Source of the DNA: Paenibacillus camerounensis
Lineage (GTDB): Bacteria > Bacillota > Bacilli > Paenibacillales > Paenibacillaceae
NCBI RefSeq assembly: GCF_000723885.1
Contig: NZ_CCDG010000018.1
Location: 1 to 64,000 of the forward strand
DNA length: 64,000 nucleotides
Direction of reading: 5' to 3'
Shown: positions 18,354-27,532 of the stretch, one piece after another
How the letters are laid out: every line of letters starts with the position of its first letter
Position numbering within the stretch: position 1 is the stretch's first letter
Program-made: the position numbers and the translations under genes
The notes under the pieces: generated by a model
The model's database searches: none
The model's input: only the letters and a program-made list of their open reading frames with translations
What the model was told of the DNA's origin: nothing

Positions 18354-20273
18354 TTACTCCTTTGAAAACCTCGATTTCAGTTCTTTATAAAAATCCTTTG
18401 CATCATATTCAATCGTTAAATGATTCTTAATCATATAACTCAAATACAAGCTATACAGTAATTGCTTGTCCATTTCATCAACAGAAGAATTTGACTGCCC
18501 AATTATTTGAGCCAGGTAATCCCAAACTTTATTTTCAACAACAGCCATATCTTGTTGTTGAGCTTTATTTCCTAATTTAACCGCTCCGATGATAATGTCT
18601 TTACTTACTGCATTGTGGGCTTTTACCTGCTTAATGCTTCCTTGCTTCTTATCCAAGATAGATGTTTCTACAATTTTAAATCCCGCTTCTCTCATTGCTT
18701 CTAATGTTGCATCCCATACATCCTTTTTAGAATTGTGAAATACGACCGAGATATGTTTATTAGGCTTTAAGATGCGATACATTTCACTAAAAGATTGTTT
18801 CATTAACTCTTTATAATCAGCAAGTTCCTTTCCTTGTGCCTTACAAATAATAGCTTCATTTGTGTTATCTGTATAAACACCTAACCAAGCCTCTAAAATA
18901 AAATTCATTTCCGAGTAAATAATATCCTGACCAAATGGTGGATCTGTAAATATATAATCTATACTATTATCTGGAAGATCCAAATCTGTAATTGATTGTG
19001 TCGAAATACGTAAGTCATCTTTTTCAACATTGAATAATTCAATTGCCTTTAACAATGTCTTTAACTTTTGCTCCTTAATACCCTTTAGAATATTCTTTTC
19101 TAGGGAGATAGAACCCATATACAGTTGGCCGTTCTGATAGCCAGTAACCACTAAGTCGTCTATATTACTTTTAAAAACCACTCTTGTCATTAACGTCGAA
19201 TTTGATAAGTTATAGCTAGAAATAAGGAATAATAATTGATTTCTAAATTCTATAGGTGCAGTCCATGCTTTCTCCCACAGAGTTCCTAAAACAATTAAGT
19301 TTCTTTTTGTGTAGAAATGATGTACATGTGTAATCCCTTTATGATAGCCACTTCGATACATTTCTCCCCAGTTACCATCCTTAAACATCATTTTGACATT
19401 TGGTATAGTTGTAGGTACTGCCATATCCTCAATTTTTTGAATCAACTTATAGTCTGCTTCTATGCATTCTCGGTAATATTTGTTTTTTTCAACTTGGACG
19501 TATACTCGTTTTGGTATCCGTTTTACCCTCATTGCCGGTTTTTTCAGCACATCATCATAAACTTCCTCGGTAACCCGCTCACACTCAGTTTTTATCACTA
19601 TATTTTTACAATTTGGACAAGTAAATCGATCATGAAATGTCTTCTTCTGAAAATCTACACCAACATCCCAATAGTCAATATGATCCCCACAGTGATGGCA
19701 CTTATAAACTTCTGACCAAATAATTTGTCTAATAGTTTCTTCGGTTCCATTGTTCACAACCTTATACATCCAGCCAATTTCTTTTTCTGTCTCTTCCAAC
19801 AAATTCATTGCTTGTTTTTCGAGACTTTTTATATTTACTGGAATAGCGACACTTGATGAAATAAATGTTGCAATGGGGCTTAAATCAGTAATAACAGCCT
19901 TCCTTTTTCCTAAATGAACATTAATTTTCTTTTCTGCAAATTCCTTTTCTAAATCTTCATCTAATTTTTCACAAGACAGTGCTGCTAGACCTGTTGAACC
20001 AGTTCCAGAAAATCCGTCAAACACAACATCACCGGGCTTTGTGTAATATAAAATGTATCTAATAATTGACTTATAATCTATTTTTGTCGGATATGAATGC
20101 ATATTATAAACTGGACCACTTCTTTTAGACTCTATTGGCTTATCGTAAGGTGACCAATTCGGACAATCACTACTGACTACTGAACGATCCTCATTTCCGT
20201 TGGCATATAATATTTCATTTATATATTTATTTTTATCTGTAGAATAAAAAGGTGGTCTACTTAATTTTTCCAT
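18354..20273 (-). CDS. DNA methyltransferase with internal zinc ribbon (DUF1156-like layout)
   Basis: 639 aa. Motif I DGFSGTGSTG (about 86-95) comes first, and motif IV TDPPFG (about 443-448) comes 350 residues later. Between them lie CxxC pairs C192/C195 and C219/C222, a zinc ribbon, and a basic linker. The order motif I, insert, motif IV is alpha-like and recalls DUF1156-type methylases of defence islands. The product could be N6-adenine or N4-cytosine methylation; the sequence does not decide. It is first in the operon next to rlmH, with a candidate promoter just upstream. Confidence 0.78.
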   Translation of the reverse strand: MEKLSRPPFYSTDKNKYINEILYANGNEDRSVVSSDCPNWSPYDKPIESKRSGPVYNMHSYPTKIDYKSIIRYILYYTKPGDVVFDGFSGTGSTGLAALSCEKLDEDLEKEFAEKKINVHLGKRKAVITDLSPIATFISSSVAIPVNIKSLEKQAMNLLEETEKEIGWMYKVVNNGTEETIRQIIWSEVYKCHHCGDHIDYWDVGVDFQKKTFHDRFTCPNCKNIVIKTECERVTEEVYDDVLKKPAMRVKRIPKRVYVQVEKNKYYRECIEADYKLIQKIEDMAVPTTIPNVKMMFKDGNWGEMYRSGYHKGITHVHHFYTKRNLIVLGTLWEKAWTAPIEFRNQLLFLISSYNLSNSTLMTRVVFKSNIDDLVVTGYQNGQLYMGSISLEKNILKGIKEQKLKTLLKAIELFNVEKDDLRISTQSITDLDLPDNSIDYIFTDPPFGQDIIYSEMNFILEAWLGVYTDNTNEAIICKAQGKELADYKELMKQSFSEMYRILKPNKHISVVFHNSKKDVWDATLEAMREAGFKIVETSILDKKQGSIKQVKAHNAVSKDIIIGAVKLGNKAQQQDMAVVENKVWDYLAQIIGQSNSSVDEMDKQLLYSLYLSYMIKNHLTIEYDAKDFYKELKSRFSKE

Positions 20274-20343
20274 TTCTCTCTCTCCTGTTAGCGTAATTGC
20301 AAGTGTAGCAACAACAATTATCGCAACTCTACTTGATTAATAT

Positions 20344-20365
20344 AGTATAACACAAAACGTACGTT
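20344..20365 (-). promoter_or_regulatory. Candidate promoter and palindrome of the methyltransferase operon
   Basis: On the minus strand a TATACT -10-like hexamer (20344-20349) lies about 70 bases before the first gene. Directly upstream of it, in the -35/-10 spacer, is the perfect 10-bp palindrome AACGTACGTT (20356-20365). The -35 is poor, which fits a regulated promoter. Confidence 0.4.
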
Positions 20366-20482
20366 CCCATAAAAAACCAGAAAATCCTCAGAAACAAACT
20401 GCAACTGAGGTTCTTAAATCTCAGCTAGTCAAACATTCACTATACCCGTCATGTTTGAACTCAAGCAAGTGTAAATTTCGCC

Positions 20483-20962
20483 CTACTTATGATACGGTTC
20501 CCCCCGATTTATCTTCACCGCGCGATAAATCTGCTCCACCAGCACCAGCCGCATGAGCTGATGGGGCAGCGTCATGCGGCCGAAGCTCATGCGCTGCTGG
20601 GCGCGGCGCATCACGTCATCGGAGAGGCCATGGCTGCCTCCGATGACGAATACGACATGGCTCGTCCCGTAGGTGCCGAGCCGGTCGATTTCCGCGGCAA
20701 GCTCCTCGGAGCTCCAGAGCTTGCCGTCAATCGCGAGCGCAATGACATGCGCATCGCTCTTAATGTGCGCGAGGATCCGCTCGCCCTCGCGCGTTTTGAC
20801 CTGGACAACCTCAGCATCGCTGAGATTGTCCGGTGCCTTTTCATCCGCCACCTCAATTACCTGGAACTTGAGGTATGGCGTCAGCCGCTTGGCATACTCT
20901 GCAATGCCGCTGACTAAATATTTTTCCTTCAATTTGCCTACGCCAATAATTTGAATGAACAT
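20483..20962 (-). CDS. rlmH: 23S rRNA (pseudouridine1915-N3)-methyltransferase RlmH
   Basis: 159 aa, the family's usual length. It carries the N-terminal [11 protein letters not shown], the SAM-binding [13 protein letters not shown], and the C-terminal REQ-like RGEPYHK. SPOUT-family enzyme that methylates the pseudouridine in helix 69 of 23S rRNA. The ATG at 20962 is chosen over one 4 codons upstream because GGAGG lies 7 bases before it. The last codons (GAACCGTATCATAA) closely match the staphylococcal SCC attachment core at the same place, and foreign-looking DNA begins immediately downstream. Confidence 0.95.
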   Translation of the reverse strand: MFIQIIGVGKLKEKYLVSGIAEYAKRLTPYLKFQVIEVADEKAPDNLSDAEVVQVKTREGERILAHIKSDAHVIALAIDGKLWSSEELAAEIDRLGTYGTSHVVFVIGGSHGLSDDVMRRAQQRMSFGRMTLPHQLMRLVLVEQIYRAVKINRGEPYHK

Positions 20963-21055
20963 AATATCCTCCATATTGCCTGCCTGAAAGCCGGCTGCTG
21001 CTCGTTAATTTGAATTTATAATATAAGAAGGCAGCTTTGAACGGCCTGCTCCGCT

Positions 21056-21223
21056 TTAGTTCGTCCGGTAATAAGTACATAAATACAGCAATACCACTAC
21101 GGCCAAGACTGCAAAAGCAATCATGCCGGTTATCAACACCCCGCCGGATGACTCTTGTGCCTGTTCTTGTGCTCTTCGTTTGTCTGCCTCTTTGCCAGGA
21201 GCATTCATATTGCCAGGTTGCAT
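21056..21223 (-). CDS. Small single-pass membrane protein
   Basis: 55 aa. A polar, K/R/Q/E-rich first half (residues 10-25) is followed by one transmembrane helix (residues 28-51: GVLITGMIAFAVLAVVVLLY) and a short basic tail. Not recognised. Just upstream of rlmH on the same strand. The start is uncertain because no good ribosome site fits; an ATG five codons later is also possible. Confidence 0.45.
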   Translation of the reverse strand: MQPGNMNAPGKEADKRRAQEQAQESSGGVLITGMIAFAVLAVVVLLYLCTYYRTN

Positions 21224-21803
21224 AGATACATTACACCGGCTCCTCTATGACCAAGCTTACCATATCCTAACGCAGCTGTTTAATAGTACGAACACTTTAT
21301 ATGTATGAATGGCTAAGCGGTGTTTAGCAGATCTGTGTCTGGCTGCCGCTTAAGCGAGGGGTCTGCAGCATTTAGTTGGATTTTCGCCATGTAATTCTAT
21401 CGTTTTCTAAAATTTATACTCATTAGGTGGATAATCGCCACTTATTTTAACCCAAAACCCCCGGCCGGAGTAAAATATGAGAAATTAAGTTTCGTTTTTC
21501 CACCTAATGCCCTCTAACTTGCAGTCAGACTAGTAAATAGTTTGCCTTTTTCCACTTAGATTAGTCATGGGTGCCTGTAAGGTTACTTTCTTTCACTCAT
21601 TAAGCAGATGGTTACCTGACTGCACACTCTCAGCTCCCCTTCTGCCCAAAAGCCCCAATACCCCGTATCCTCCAATCACATTGTACAGCTCATCCCGCCA
21701 TCTCCCCGCCAAGTATCCAAACGCAAAAAGACCCTGCTGCCGCAGAGTCCTATATCGTATTTTACTCTTCACACTTTACTTTTGACTCTTCACTCTCTAC
21801 TCT
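21224..21803. other. Intergenic stretch without a supported gene
   Basis: About 580 bases between the small membrane protein and the ArsR-type gene. I see no coding region with a ribosome site. The right end holds the 7-bp tandem repeat listed separately. Confidence 0.5.
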
Positions 21804-21819
21804 TCACCCTTCACTCTTC
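21764..21819. repeat. Degenerate 7-bp tandem repeat overlapping the end of the ArsR-type gene
   Basis: Eight head-to-tail heptamers close to ACTCTTC run from 21764 to 21819. Four are exact and the others differ at one to three positions. The stop codon of the ArsR-type gene (21804) lies inside the array. Confidence 0.75.
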
Positions 21820-22145
21820 TCCACAAACGCTGCTGCCTCACCGGCCTCATACGCCTCTATTATCGAATCCAGCACCCCCGGAAACCGTACATTCAAGTCC
21901 TCTTCCCGCAGTGACAAAATACGCTGGGTGCCCTGTGCCCGTGTGTGCACAACACCTGATTCGCGCAGGGTCCGGGCGTGATGGGACAAGGTGGACTTGG
22001 CGATCGGTACCTTAAAGCTGTTGCAGGCCTGCTCGCCGTGCTTGCGGATTTCCGACACAACATATAAACGGATCGGATCGCTAAGCGCATACAAAACAGA
22101 AGCAAGCTGTATGTCCTTACGGTCCGGATGATGGAGCAGCTTCAT
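21804..22145 (-). CDS. ArsR/SmtB-family (winged HTH) transcriptional regulator
   Basis: 113 aa. Residues about 15-80 are a winged helix: LSDPIRLYVVSEI, then the recognition helix KSTLSHHARTLRESGVV. No metal-binding cysteine pattern is evident (only C41), so a metal signal is unlikely. Divergent from an MFS exporter, so it probably represses it. The last residues are encoded by a 7-bp tandem repeat. ATG start with AAGGGG ahead. Confidence 0.85.
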   Translation of the reverse strand: MKLLHHPDRKDIQLASVLYALSDPIRLYVVSEIRKHGEQACNSFKVPIAKSTLSHHARTLRESGVVHTRAQGTQRILSLREEDLNVRFPGVLDSIIEAYEAGEAAAFVEKSEG

Positions 22146-22352
22146 ATATAAGACCCCTTTATGATTACTTAAAATGCACTTAATTTCTTAAATTCTCATA
22201 AATATCTTTCAATTTCTCATACTCATATCCTTCAACGCCCTGACACTTCTGCATCTTCCTAATTGCATTTTACATCTTTGCATGCTATATTTCAATTGTT
22301 CGTAAGTAATCGAACTATTAAACAAAAGAACCAAAGGAGTGGCATACCCACC

Positions 22353-23792
22353 ATGAACTCATTACATACATCCGAGGATACTGCCGGCAATACCAGCAGT
22401 CCCTGCAATAGCCCTCTCAACCCTGCTACCGCAGAACCCTCCCTGCCCCGAGAAGGCCTGCTGACCCTGCTGTTCAGCGTCGCCGTCGTACTCGTCATTA
22501 TGAATACAGCGATGTTCAATCTGGCGCTGCCGGATGTGACTGAGACGTTCGGCATTACAGCGGCATCCGCATCCTGGATTGTAACCGGGTATTCCATTAT
22601 GTTCTCAATCGCATCCATCACGTACAGCCGGCTGTCTGATTTCCTGCCGATCCGCCGGCTGCTGATTATCGGCCTGCTGACGCTGGGGCTTTCCGCAGTA
22701 GCTGGCTTCTTCAGCACTAACTTTATCTTCCTGCTGATCGTACGGATTCTACAGGCATCCGGTGCAGGAGCCGTTATGTCGCTGTCACTCGTCCTGTTCA
22801 CCCGCTATGTTCCGCAGGCCCGCCGCGGCAAAGCCATGGCAACCATTATGTCCGCCGTTTCACTCGGGCTGGGGCTTGGTCCGGTAGCGGGCGGCTCGAT
22901 CGTTGAGTATCTGGGCTGGCACTGGCTATTCGCGGTTACGGCAGCAATTCTGCTGCTGGTGCCGCTGTTTATGGTGCTGCTTCCTAAGGAAGTGCCTGCC
23001 CGCGGCTCGTTCGATATCCTGGGCGGAGTGTTCCTCGGGATCGGTACCACCGGGCTGCTGCTGTTCCTGACCAGCGGCCTGTGGGTTGCCCTGATTGCCG
23101 GATTTGCCGCAATCGCCCTGTTCGTTGGCCGCATCCGCAGCACACCTGATCCATTCGTGATGCCCGCGCTGTTCGCTAACCGCTCATATCTTGTACTTGC
23201 TCTGGTCGGAGTCGCCTCCTACCTGTGCAGCTTTGCCACTCTGTTCCTGCTGCCGCAGATTTTGACCCACCGCTTCGGGTTCAGCGCCAGCCATGCCGGG
23301 CTGGTGATCTTCCCGGGCTCACTGCTGGCGATCTTCGTCTCCCGCGCCGTCGGGCGGGTCATTGACCGCTACGGCAATGCCGGAATTCTGCGCTACGCAC
23401 CGCTGCTGGTACTGCTGGCTACCGTGCTCTTCGCCCTCCTGGCCGGTCAGTCCTGGGTTGCTGTTATGCTCGTTTACATGATTATGAGCCTATCCTTCAC
23501 CGTACTGTCGAGCAGCGTATCCAATGAAATCTCGCGCATCCTGCCATCCTCGCAGATCGGCTCGGGTATGGGATTGTTCCAGCTGCTGCAGTTCTTCAGC
23601 GGAGCATTCAGTGTGGCTATGGCTGCCAGTGCCTTGGAGTGGCAAAAAGGTCTGCCGCTCTCTACAGCCTACTCCAACATCTACTGGGGACTCTCTGCTG
23701 CTGCAATCATTGCAATTGCCTCAGCATTCGTCTACCACCGCAGCAGCCGGGGCGGCCGGCTTACCCAAATACCAGACGCGGCAGACGCCTAA
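22353..23792 (+). CDS. MFS drug/metabolite exporter (DHA2/TetL-like)
   Basis: 479 aa with 12-14 hydrophobic segments starting near residue 35. NTAMFNLALPDV and the loop motif YSRLSDFLPIRRLL are typical of TetL/Bmr-type proton antiporters. It should export a small hydrophobic compound. The ATG at 22353 is chosen over one 30 codons upstream because AAAGGAG precedes it and the N-terminal extension is polar and unlike the family. Divergently paired with the ArsR-type regulator. The substrate is unknown. Confidence 0.85.
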   Translation: MNSLHTSEDTAGNTSSPCNSPLNPATAEPSLPREGLLTLLFSVAVVLVIMNTAMFNLALPDVTETFGITAASASWIVTGYSIMFSIASITYSRLSDFLPIRRLLIIGLLTLGLSAVAGFFSTNFIFLLIVRILQASGAGAVMSLSLVLFTRYVPQARRGKAMATIMSAVSLGLGLGPVAGGSIVEYLGWHWLFAVTAAILLLVPLFMVLLPKEVPARGSFDILGGVFLGIGTTGLLLFLTSGLWVALIAGFAAIALFVGRIRSTPDPFVMPALFANRSYLVLALVGVASYLCSFATLFLLPQILTHRFGFSASHAGLVIFPGSLLAIFVSRAVGRVIDRYGNAGILRYAPLLVLLATVLFALLAGQSWVAVMLVYMIMSLSFTVLSSSVSNEISRILPSSQIGSGMGLFQLLQFFSGAFSVAMAASALEWQKGLPLSTAYSNIYWGLSAAAIIAIASAFVYHRSSRGGRLTQIPDAADA

Positions 23793-23850
23793 AGGCCTGC
23801 TGCCCTTCCGATGATATGCCGACTGCTTTGTCCCATATCCCCGTACACCA

Positions 23851-23896
23851 AAACACCCTACAGTCCGCTTTCACGGCTGCAGGGTGTTCTTTTGAA
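23851..23896. terminator. Bidirectional terminator between MFS and CxxH/CxxC genes
   Basis: AACACCCT-A-CAG pairs with CTG-C-AGGGTGTT. A T-run ends each strand, so it serves both convergent genes. Confidence 0.7.
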
Positions 23897-23912
23897 TACA
23901 TGACGGCAGTCC

Positions 23913-24080
23913 TCAGACCACCAGATATTCCGCATTTTTCTCACATTCCGCACATTTCGCCGGCGGGTCCCAGTCCGAGAATTCCGTCTCCTTCAGATCC
24001 ACAACATCCGGTGCATCCTCGTACTCGTCCACAAATCTGTCGATGGCCAGCTCAACATGTTCTTTACATACTACATACAT
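23913..24080 (-). CDS. CxxH/CxxC protein (YyzF/BA_5709 family)
   Basis: 55 aa. It has the family's metal-binding-like pairs, CKEH near the N-terminus (C5, H8) and CAEC near the C-terminus (C43, C46), with an acidic middle. Function unknown; the spacing suggests a zinc site. ATG start with AAAGGGA upstream. It shares a bidirectional terminator with the converging MFS gene. Confidence 0.8.
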   Translation of the reverse strand: MYVVCKEHVELAIDRFVDEYEDAPDVVDLKETEFSDWDPPAKCAECEKNAEYLVV

Positions 24081-24182
24081 TCAATCAAGCATCCCTTTCT
24101 GTGCCGCTGCGGTGTATACTTCTACTATTGTTCTACCACACTTCCACGTAAAAAGGAACCTTCCGCCGCGCAAAAGCCAGTC

Positions 24183-25961
24183 TTACTCGGCTTCCATAAA
24201 TTTCTCAACATCTCCGGCAATCACCTGGATCGCATCCTGCCAAAAGGCCAGAGAATGTACGTCAATATCCATCAGCCTGGCAGCCTCGGCAATATTCCGT
24301 GTGCTGGAGGCTGAGAGAAACTGCTCATACCGTCTGACGAACGCCTGGCCCTGCTTTTTATACTGCGCATATAGCCCCTTGGAGAGCAGCAGGCCGAACG
24401 AGTACGGGAAGTTAAGAAATTCATTGCCTGCCATATAATATCCGGCCTTGCTGATCCACTGGTAGGGATGGATTGACTCCGGCAATATACTTTCGCCATA
24501 GGCAGCCTCCATCGACTCCAGCATCAGCCCGTTCAGCTCATCTACCGAAAGATTACCCGATTGTCTGCGCTCATACAGTCTGTTCTCGAAGCAGTAACGT
24601 GCATAGAAATCGATAATATAATACCCGGCATCCGCCAGGCTCCGCTCCAGAATAGCTTCTGCTTCAGCAGCAGGAGCGCTCTGCAGCAGCTCACCGCTGA
24701 TTAGGCTCTCGCAAAAAATCGACGCCGTCTCGGCAACCGGCACCGGATAATCCGTATTGACCATACTCTGCCCGGCAAGCCGGCTGCTGTGGTAAGCATG
24801 TCCGATCTCATGCGCAAGCACGCTCACATCTATATAATTGCCTTGGAAGCTGGTAATCATCCGGCTCTCCCCGATCGGGAAGATATCAACGCACATCCCG
24901 AAGCTGCCTTTACCGCTGCGCGGCTCGGCATCGATCCAGCGCCGGGCGAACACCTTTTGTGCAAAAGCGCCCAGCTCCGGGCTGAAGCTGCTGAAGCCGG
25001 AGACAATCATCGCCTGCGCCTGCGTATAGGTGATCACACCTGACGATTCCCTGCCGGCAGGCGCGAATACATCATAGAACGGGAGCGCACCGGAGTATCC
25101 CAGCAGCTCTGCCTTCTTTTTATAATAGCGGTGGAACACCGGCAGACTGTCCCGGATAGCCTGCAGCATCACTTCAAGCGTAGCTTCATCCATCCGCGAA
25201 GACTCCAGCACCTTATGCAGCGGTGATGTATATCCACGCAGCTCATAGACTGCCGCCGCTTCACCGGACACGGCATTAATACAGGCGGCACTCAGCGCAG
25301 CTACACTCCGGCAGGCTTCACCCTCGGCTGCTGCCGCAGCTTTGCGTACGGCTGCGTCCGCATCATAGGCCAGATTCCGCAGCTCAGCCAGCGACACACT
25401 CCGGCTCTTTCCGTCCAGCTGGAGCTCCGTCCGCAGCGTAGACAGCGTCTGCATATACAGCCGCTCCCACGCCTTCGAGCCGTTAGCCTGCATCCGGGCA
25501 ATGACGGCCTCGCCTTCTGCACTCAGCAGATGCTGCGACTTCGCCTGCAGCTCGCGCAGATAAAAGCTATGCTCCGCAAGGTAAGCATTACCTCCCAGGC
25601 TCGCCTCCAGATCCTCCGAGCTGACCCGGGCCAGCCACTTGCTGAAGCTCACCCGGGCTTCCTCCGCCCCGATGCTGAGCTCCTCCAGCTCATCCATCAG
25701 ATTGATGGCCTCCGCATTGCTGCTGTCAGCACTGAAGATCAGCTCCGCATAGCTGAACAAGCGGAGGTAAATGCTTTTATAAGCGTTATATTGTTTAAGG
25801 AACTGCTCCATTACTTCAGAGGCAGCCTGTCCATCCTTTAGCTGTGAACCTGCCCATGCTGCAAGCCCCCCGGCCATTGTCTCCACAAGCCCGCGGTCCT
25901 GCCGGAAACAATCTGACTGAAATCCGGGATATATGCTATTCAAATCCCATGTTAACTGCAT
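24183..25961 (-). CDS. M3-family oligoendopeptidase (PepF-like)
   Basis: 592 aa. The zinc-binding VLAHEIGHAYHSS (HExxH at about residue 386) and the downstream GELL/E helix supplying the third ligand mark an M3 metallopeptidase. It cleaves short peptides in the cytoplasm. The long helical N-terminal half (1-200) is the PepF lid domain. ATG start with AAGGAGAGG. Length is normal for PepF. Confidence 0.9.
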   Translation of the reverse strand: MQLTWDLNSIYPGFQSDCFRQDRGLVETMAGGLAAWAGSQLKDGQAASEVMEQFLKQYNAYKSIYLRLFSYAELIFSADSSNAEAINLMDELEELSIGAEEARVSFSKWLARVSSEDLEASLGGNAYLAEHSFYLRELQAKSQHLLSAEGEAVIARMQANGSKAWERLYMQTLSTLRTELQLDGKSRSVSLAELRNLAYDADAAVRKAAAAAEGEACRSVAALSAACINAVSGEAAAVYELRGYTSPLHKVLESSRMDEATLEVMLQAIRDSLPVFHRYYKKKAELLGYSGALPFYDVFAPAGRESSGVITYTQAQAMIVSGFSSFSPELGAFAQKVFARRWIDAEPRSGKGSFGMCVDIFPIGESRMITSFQGNYIDVSVLAHEIGHAYHSSRLAGQSMVNTDYPVPVAETASIFCESLISGELLQSAPAAEAEAILERSLADAGYYIIDFYARYCFENRLYERRQSGNLSVDELNGLMLESMEAAYGESILPESIHPYQWISKAGYYMAGNEFLNFPYSFGLLLSKGLYAQYKKQGQAFVRRYEQFLSASSTRNIAEAARLMDIDVHSLAFWQDAIQVIAGDVEKFMEAE

Positions 25962-26130
25962 TTTTTAACCTCTCCTTATATTAGCTGCAGTAACCGTTGC
26001 TTCTTACATGCTCCCACCTCATTCTTCCTATTTTCACGGGTTAAATTGCTTTAAGTATAACACGCTTGCCAAATTGCTAGTCTATGGAAATAATAGATTT
26101 AGTTATATTAGTCCGAAAGGAGCACCACCC

Positions 26131-27468
26131 ATGGTTAACCAGACGATTACCGAAGGGGTTATCCGCACACGCACCAAGCTGCGCAAAGACCTGCTGATTT
26201 CCATTTTAGATGAATTTGACGGCAGTATCATGGCCTTGAGCCACGTTGACCGTGCAGAGAAATACAGCAAAATGGCGCAGAGCGCCTTTTCTTTTTACCG
26301 CGGCAGTGCCTATCTGTTTTATTTTGATACGACCAGGCAGTATTTCCCGTACCACAGCGCACCGGAGCGTCCAACCTGGATTCAGGGAGATTTACATTTT
26401 GAGAACTTCGGCGCTTTTCGCAGTGAGGATGGGAATATTGTCTATGATGTGAATGATTTTGACGAGGGCTGTGTTGGCTCTTATCTGTATGATGTGCTGC
26501 GTATGGCAGTCAGTATTGCCCTTGCCGGCAGGCAGTTAGGTTATAGCGGGGCGGAGCAGCAGAGCTTCGTTTCAGATTATGCACAAGCGTATGCGCGGCA
26601 GATCCGCCGCTTCTGTCAAGGTAAGGATGATCCTGCTGATTATGCAGTAGACGAGAATAACGCTAAGGGCCCGGTCAAAAAACTGCTGCGCAAGCTGGAA
26701 AAACGCCGTCAGAGCCACTTTCTGGAGAAGGTTACCGCCCATATGCAGAGCAGCAGAGTATTCCTTGAGAACGCTGAGCTGCTGATTCCGGAGGCTGAAG
26801 AGCAGGCGCAGCTGGAGCAGTCCTGGAGCTTCTATACACAGACGGTGGCAGCGCGTAAGCTGCAGGACGGGCATTTCCGGATCAAGGACATTGCCGTCAA
26901 GCATGGTTCAGGGACAGCATCGATCGGTCTCGACCGCTATTATATTCTGATTGAGGGCGGCATGGAGCAGGAAGGTGCAGATGATCCCGTGCTGGAGGTA
27001 AAAGAGGTCCGTGCTCCCGTCCCGGCCTACTTCATGCCGTATTCGGAATCCTTCTGGCAGGCCTTCGCCCATCAGGGCAAACGGGTGACCGCTACCCAGC
27101 AGGCGATGCATCACAAGGCTGACCCTTATCTCGGATTCCTGACTATGAACGGCCGCGAATTCTACGTCAGAGAACGTTCTCCCTACAAAAAAAGACTGAA
27201 GCTGGAGGACATCACGGATGCCGGTGAACTGACCAAGGTACTTGAGCTGATGGGCAGCCTGACTGCCAAAATGCACGCCCGCGCCGATGCGGATGTCGAC
27301 AAGGGAATCCTCGACTATCATAGCGAGCATGAGATTTCCAGAGCCATGGGCCCTGATCAGGAAGGCTTCGCCCGTTATATTGCCGAATGGGCCTTCGGCT
27401 ATGCTAATCAGGTGGAGAAGGACTATGCTATGTTCAAGGATTGGGTAACCGCAGAATTTGGTCTGTAG
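26131..27468 (+). CDS. DUF2252 family protein
   Basis: 445 aa. WIQGDLHFENFG and VYDVNDFDEGCVG are the signature of DUF2252, a kinase-like (aminoglycoside-phosphotransferase-related) fold; the first holds HxxN and the second a DxD-like pair. Activity is not established. The ATG at 26131 is chosen for its GAAAGGAG; the in-frame extension upstream is unlike the family. Convergent with cydC across a shared terminator. Confidence 0.85.
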   Translation: MVNQTITEGVIRTRTKLRKDLLISILDEFDGSIMALSHVDRAEKYSKMAQSAFSFYRGSAYLFYFDTTRQYFPYHSAPERPTWIQGDLHFENFGAFRSEDGNIVYDVNDFDEGCVGSYLYDVLRMAVSIALAGRQLGYSGAEQQSFVSDYAQAYARQIRRFCQGKDDPADYAVDENNAKGPVKKLLRKLEKRRQSHFLEKVTAHMQSSRVFLENAELLIPEAEEQAQLEQSWSFYTQTVAARKLQDGHFRIKDIAVKHGSGTASIGLDRYYILIEGGMEQEGADDPVLEVKEVRAPVPAYFMPYSESFWQAFAHQGKRVTATQQAMHHKADPYLGFLTMNGREFYVRERSPYKKRLKLEDITDAGELTKVLELMGSLTAKMHARADADVDKGILDYHSEHEISRAMGPDQEGFARYIAEWAFGYANQVEKDYAMFKDWVTAEFGL

Positions 27469-27476
27469 AATCATGC

Positions 27477-27526
27477 ACCAAAAGAAGCTCGCCTCCCCAA
27501 TCCGGGAAGGATGAGCTTCTTTTGGT
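27477..27526. terminator. Bidirectional terminator, 14-bp perfect stem
   Basis: Arms 27477-27490 and 27513-27526 pair perfectly. The ends are TTTTGGT on each strand, so it ends both the DUF2252 gene and cydC. Confidence 0.85.
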
Positions 27527-27532
27527 ATCATG

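Noticed and set aside
10468..20273. Assignment of the methyltransferase group to BREX or DISARM
   Set aside because: The hallmark partners (PglZ, BrxC-type ATPases, DrmA/DrmB helicases) are absent.
1..20480. ccrAB/ccrC-type recombinase or other integrase
   Set aside because: None of the genes has a serine- or tyrosine-recombinase signature; the only mobile enzyme is the split transposase.
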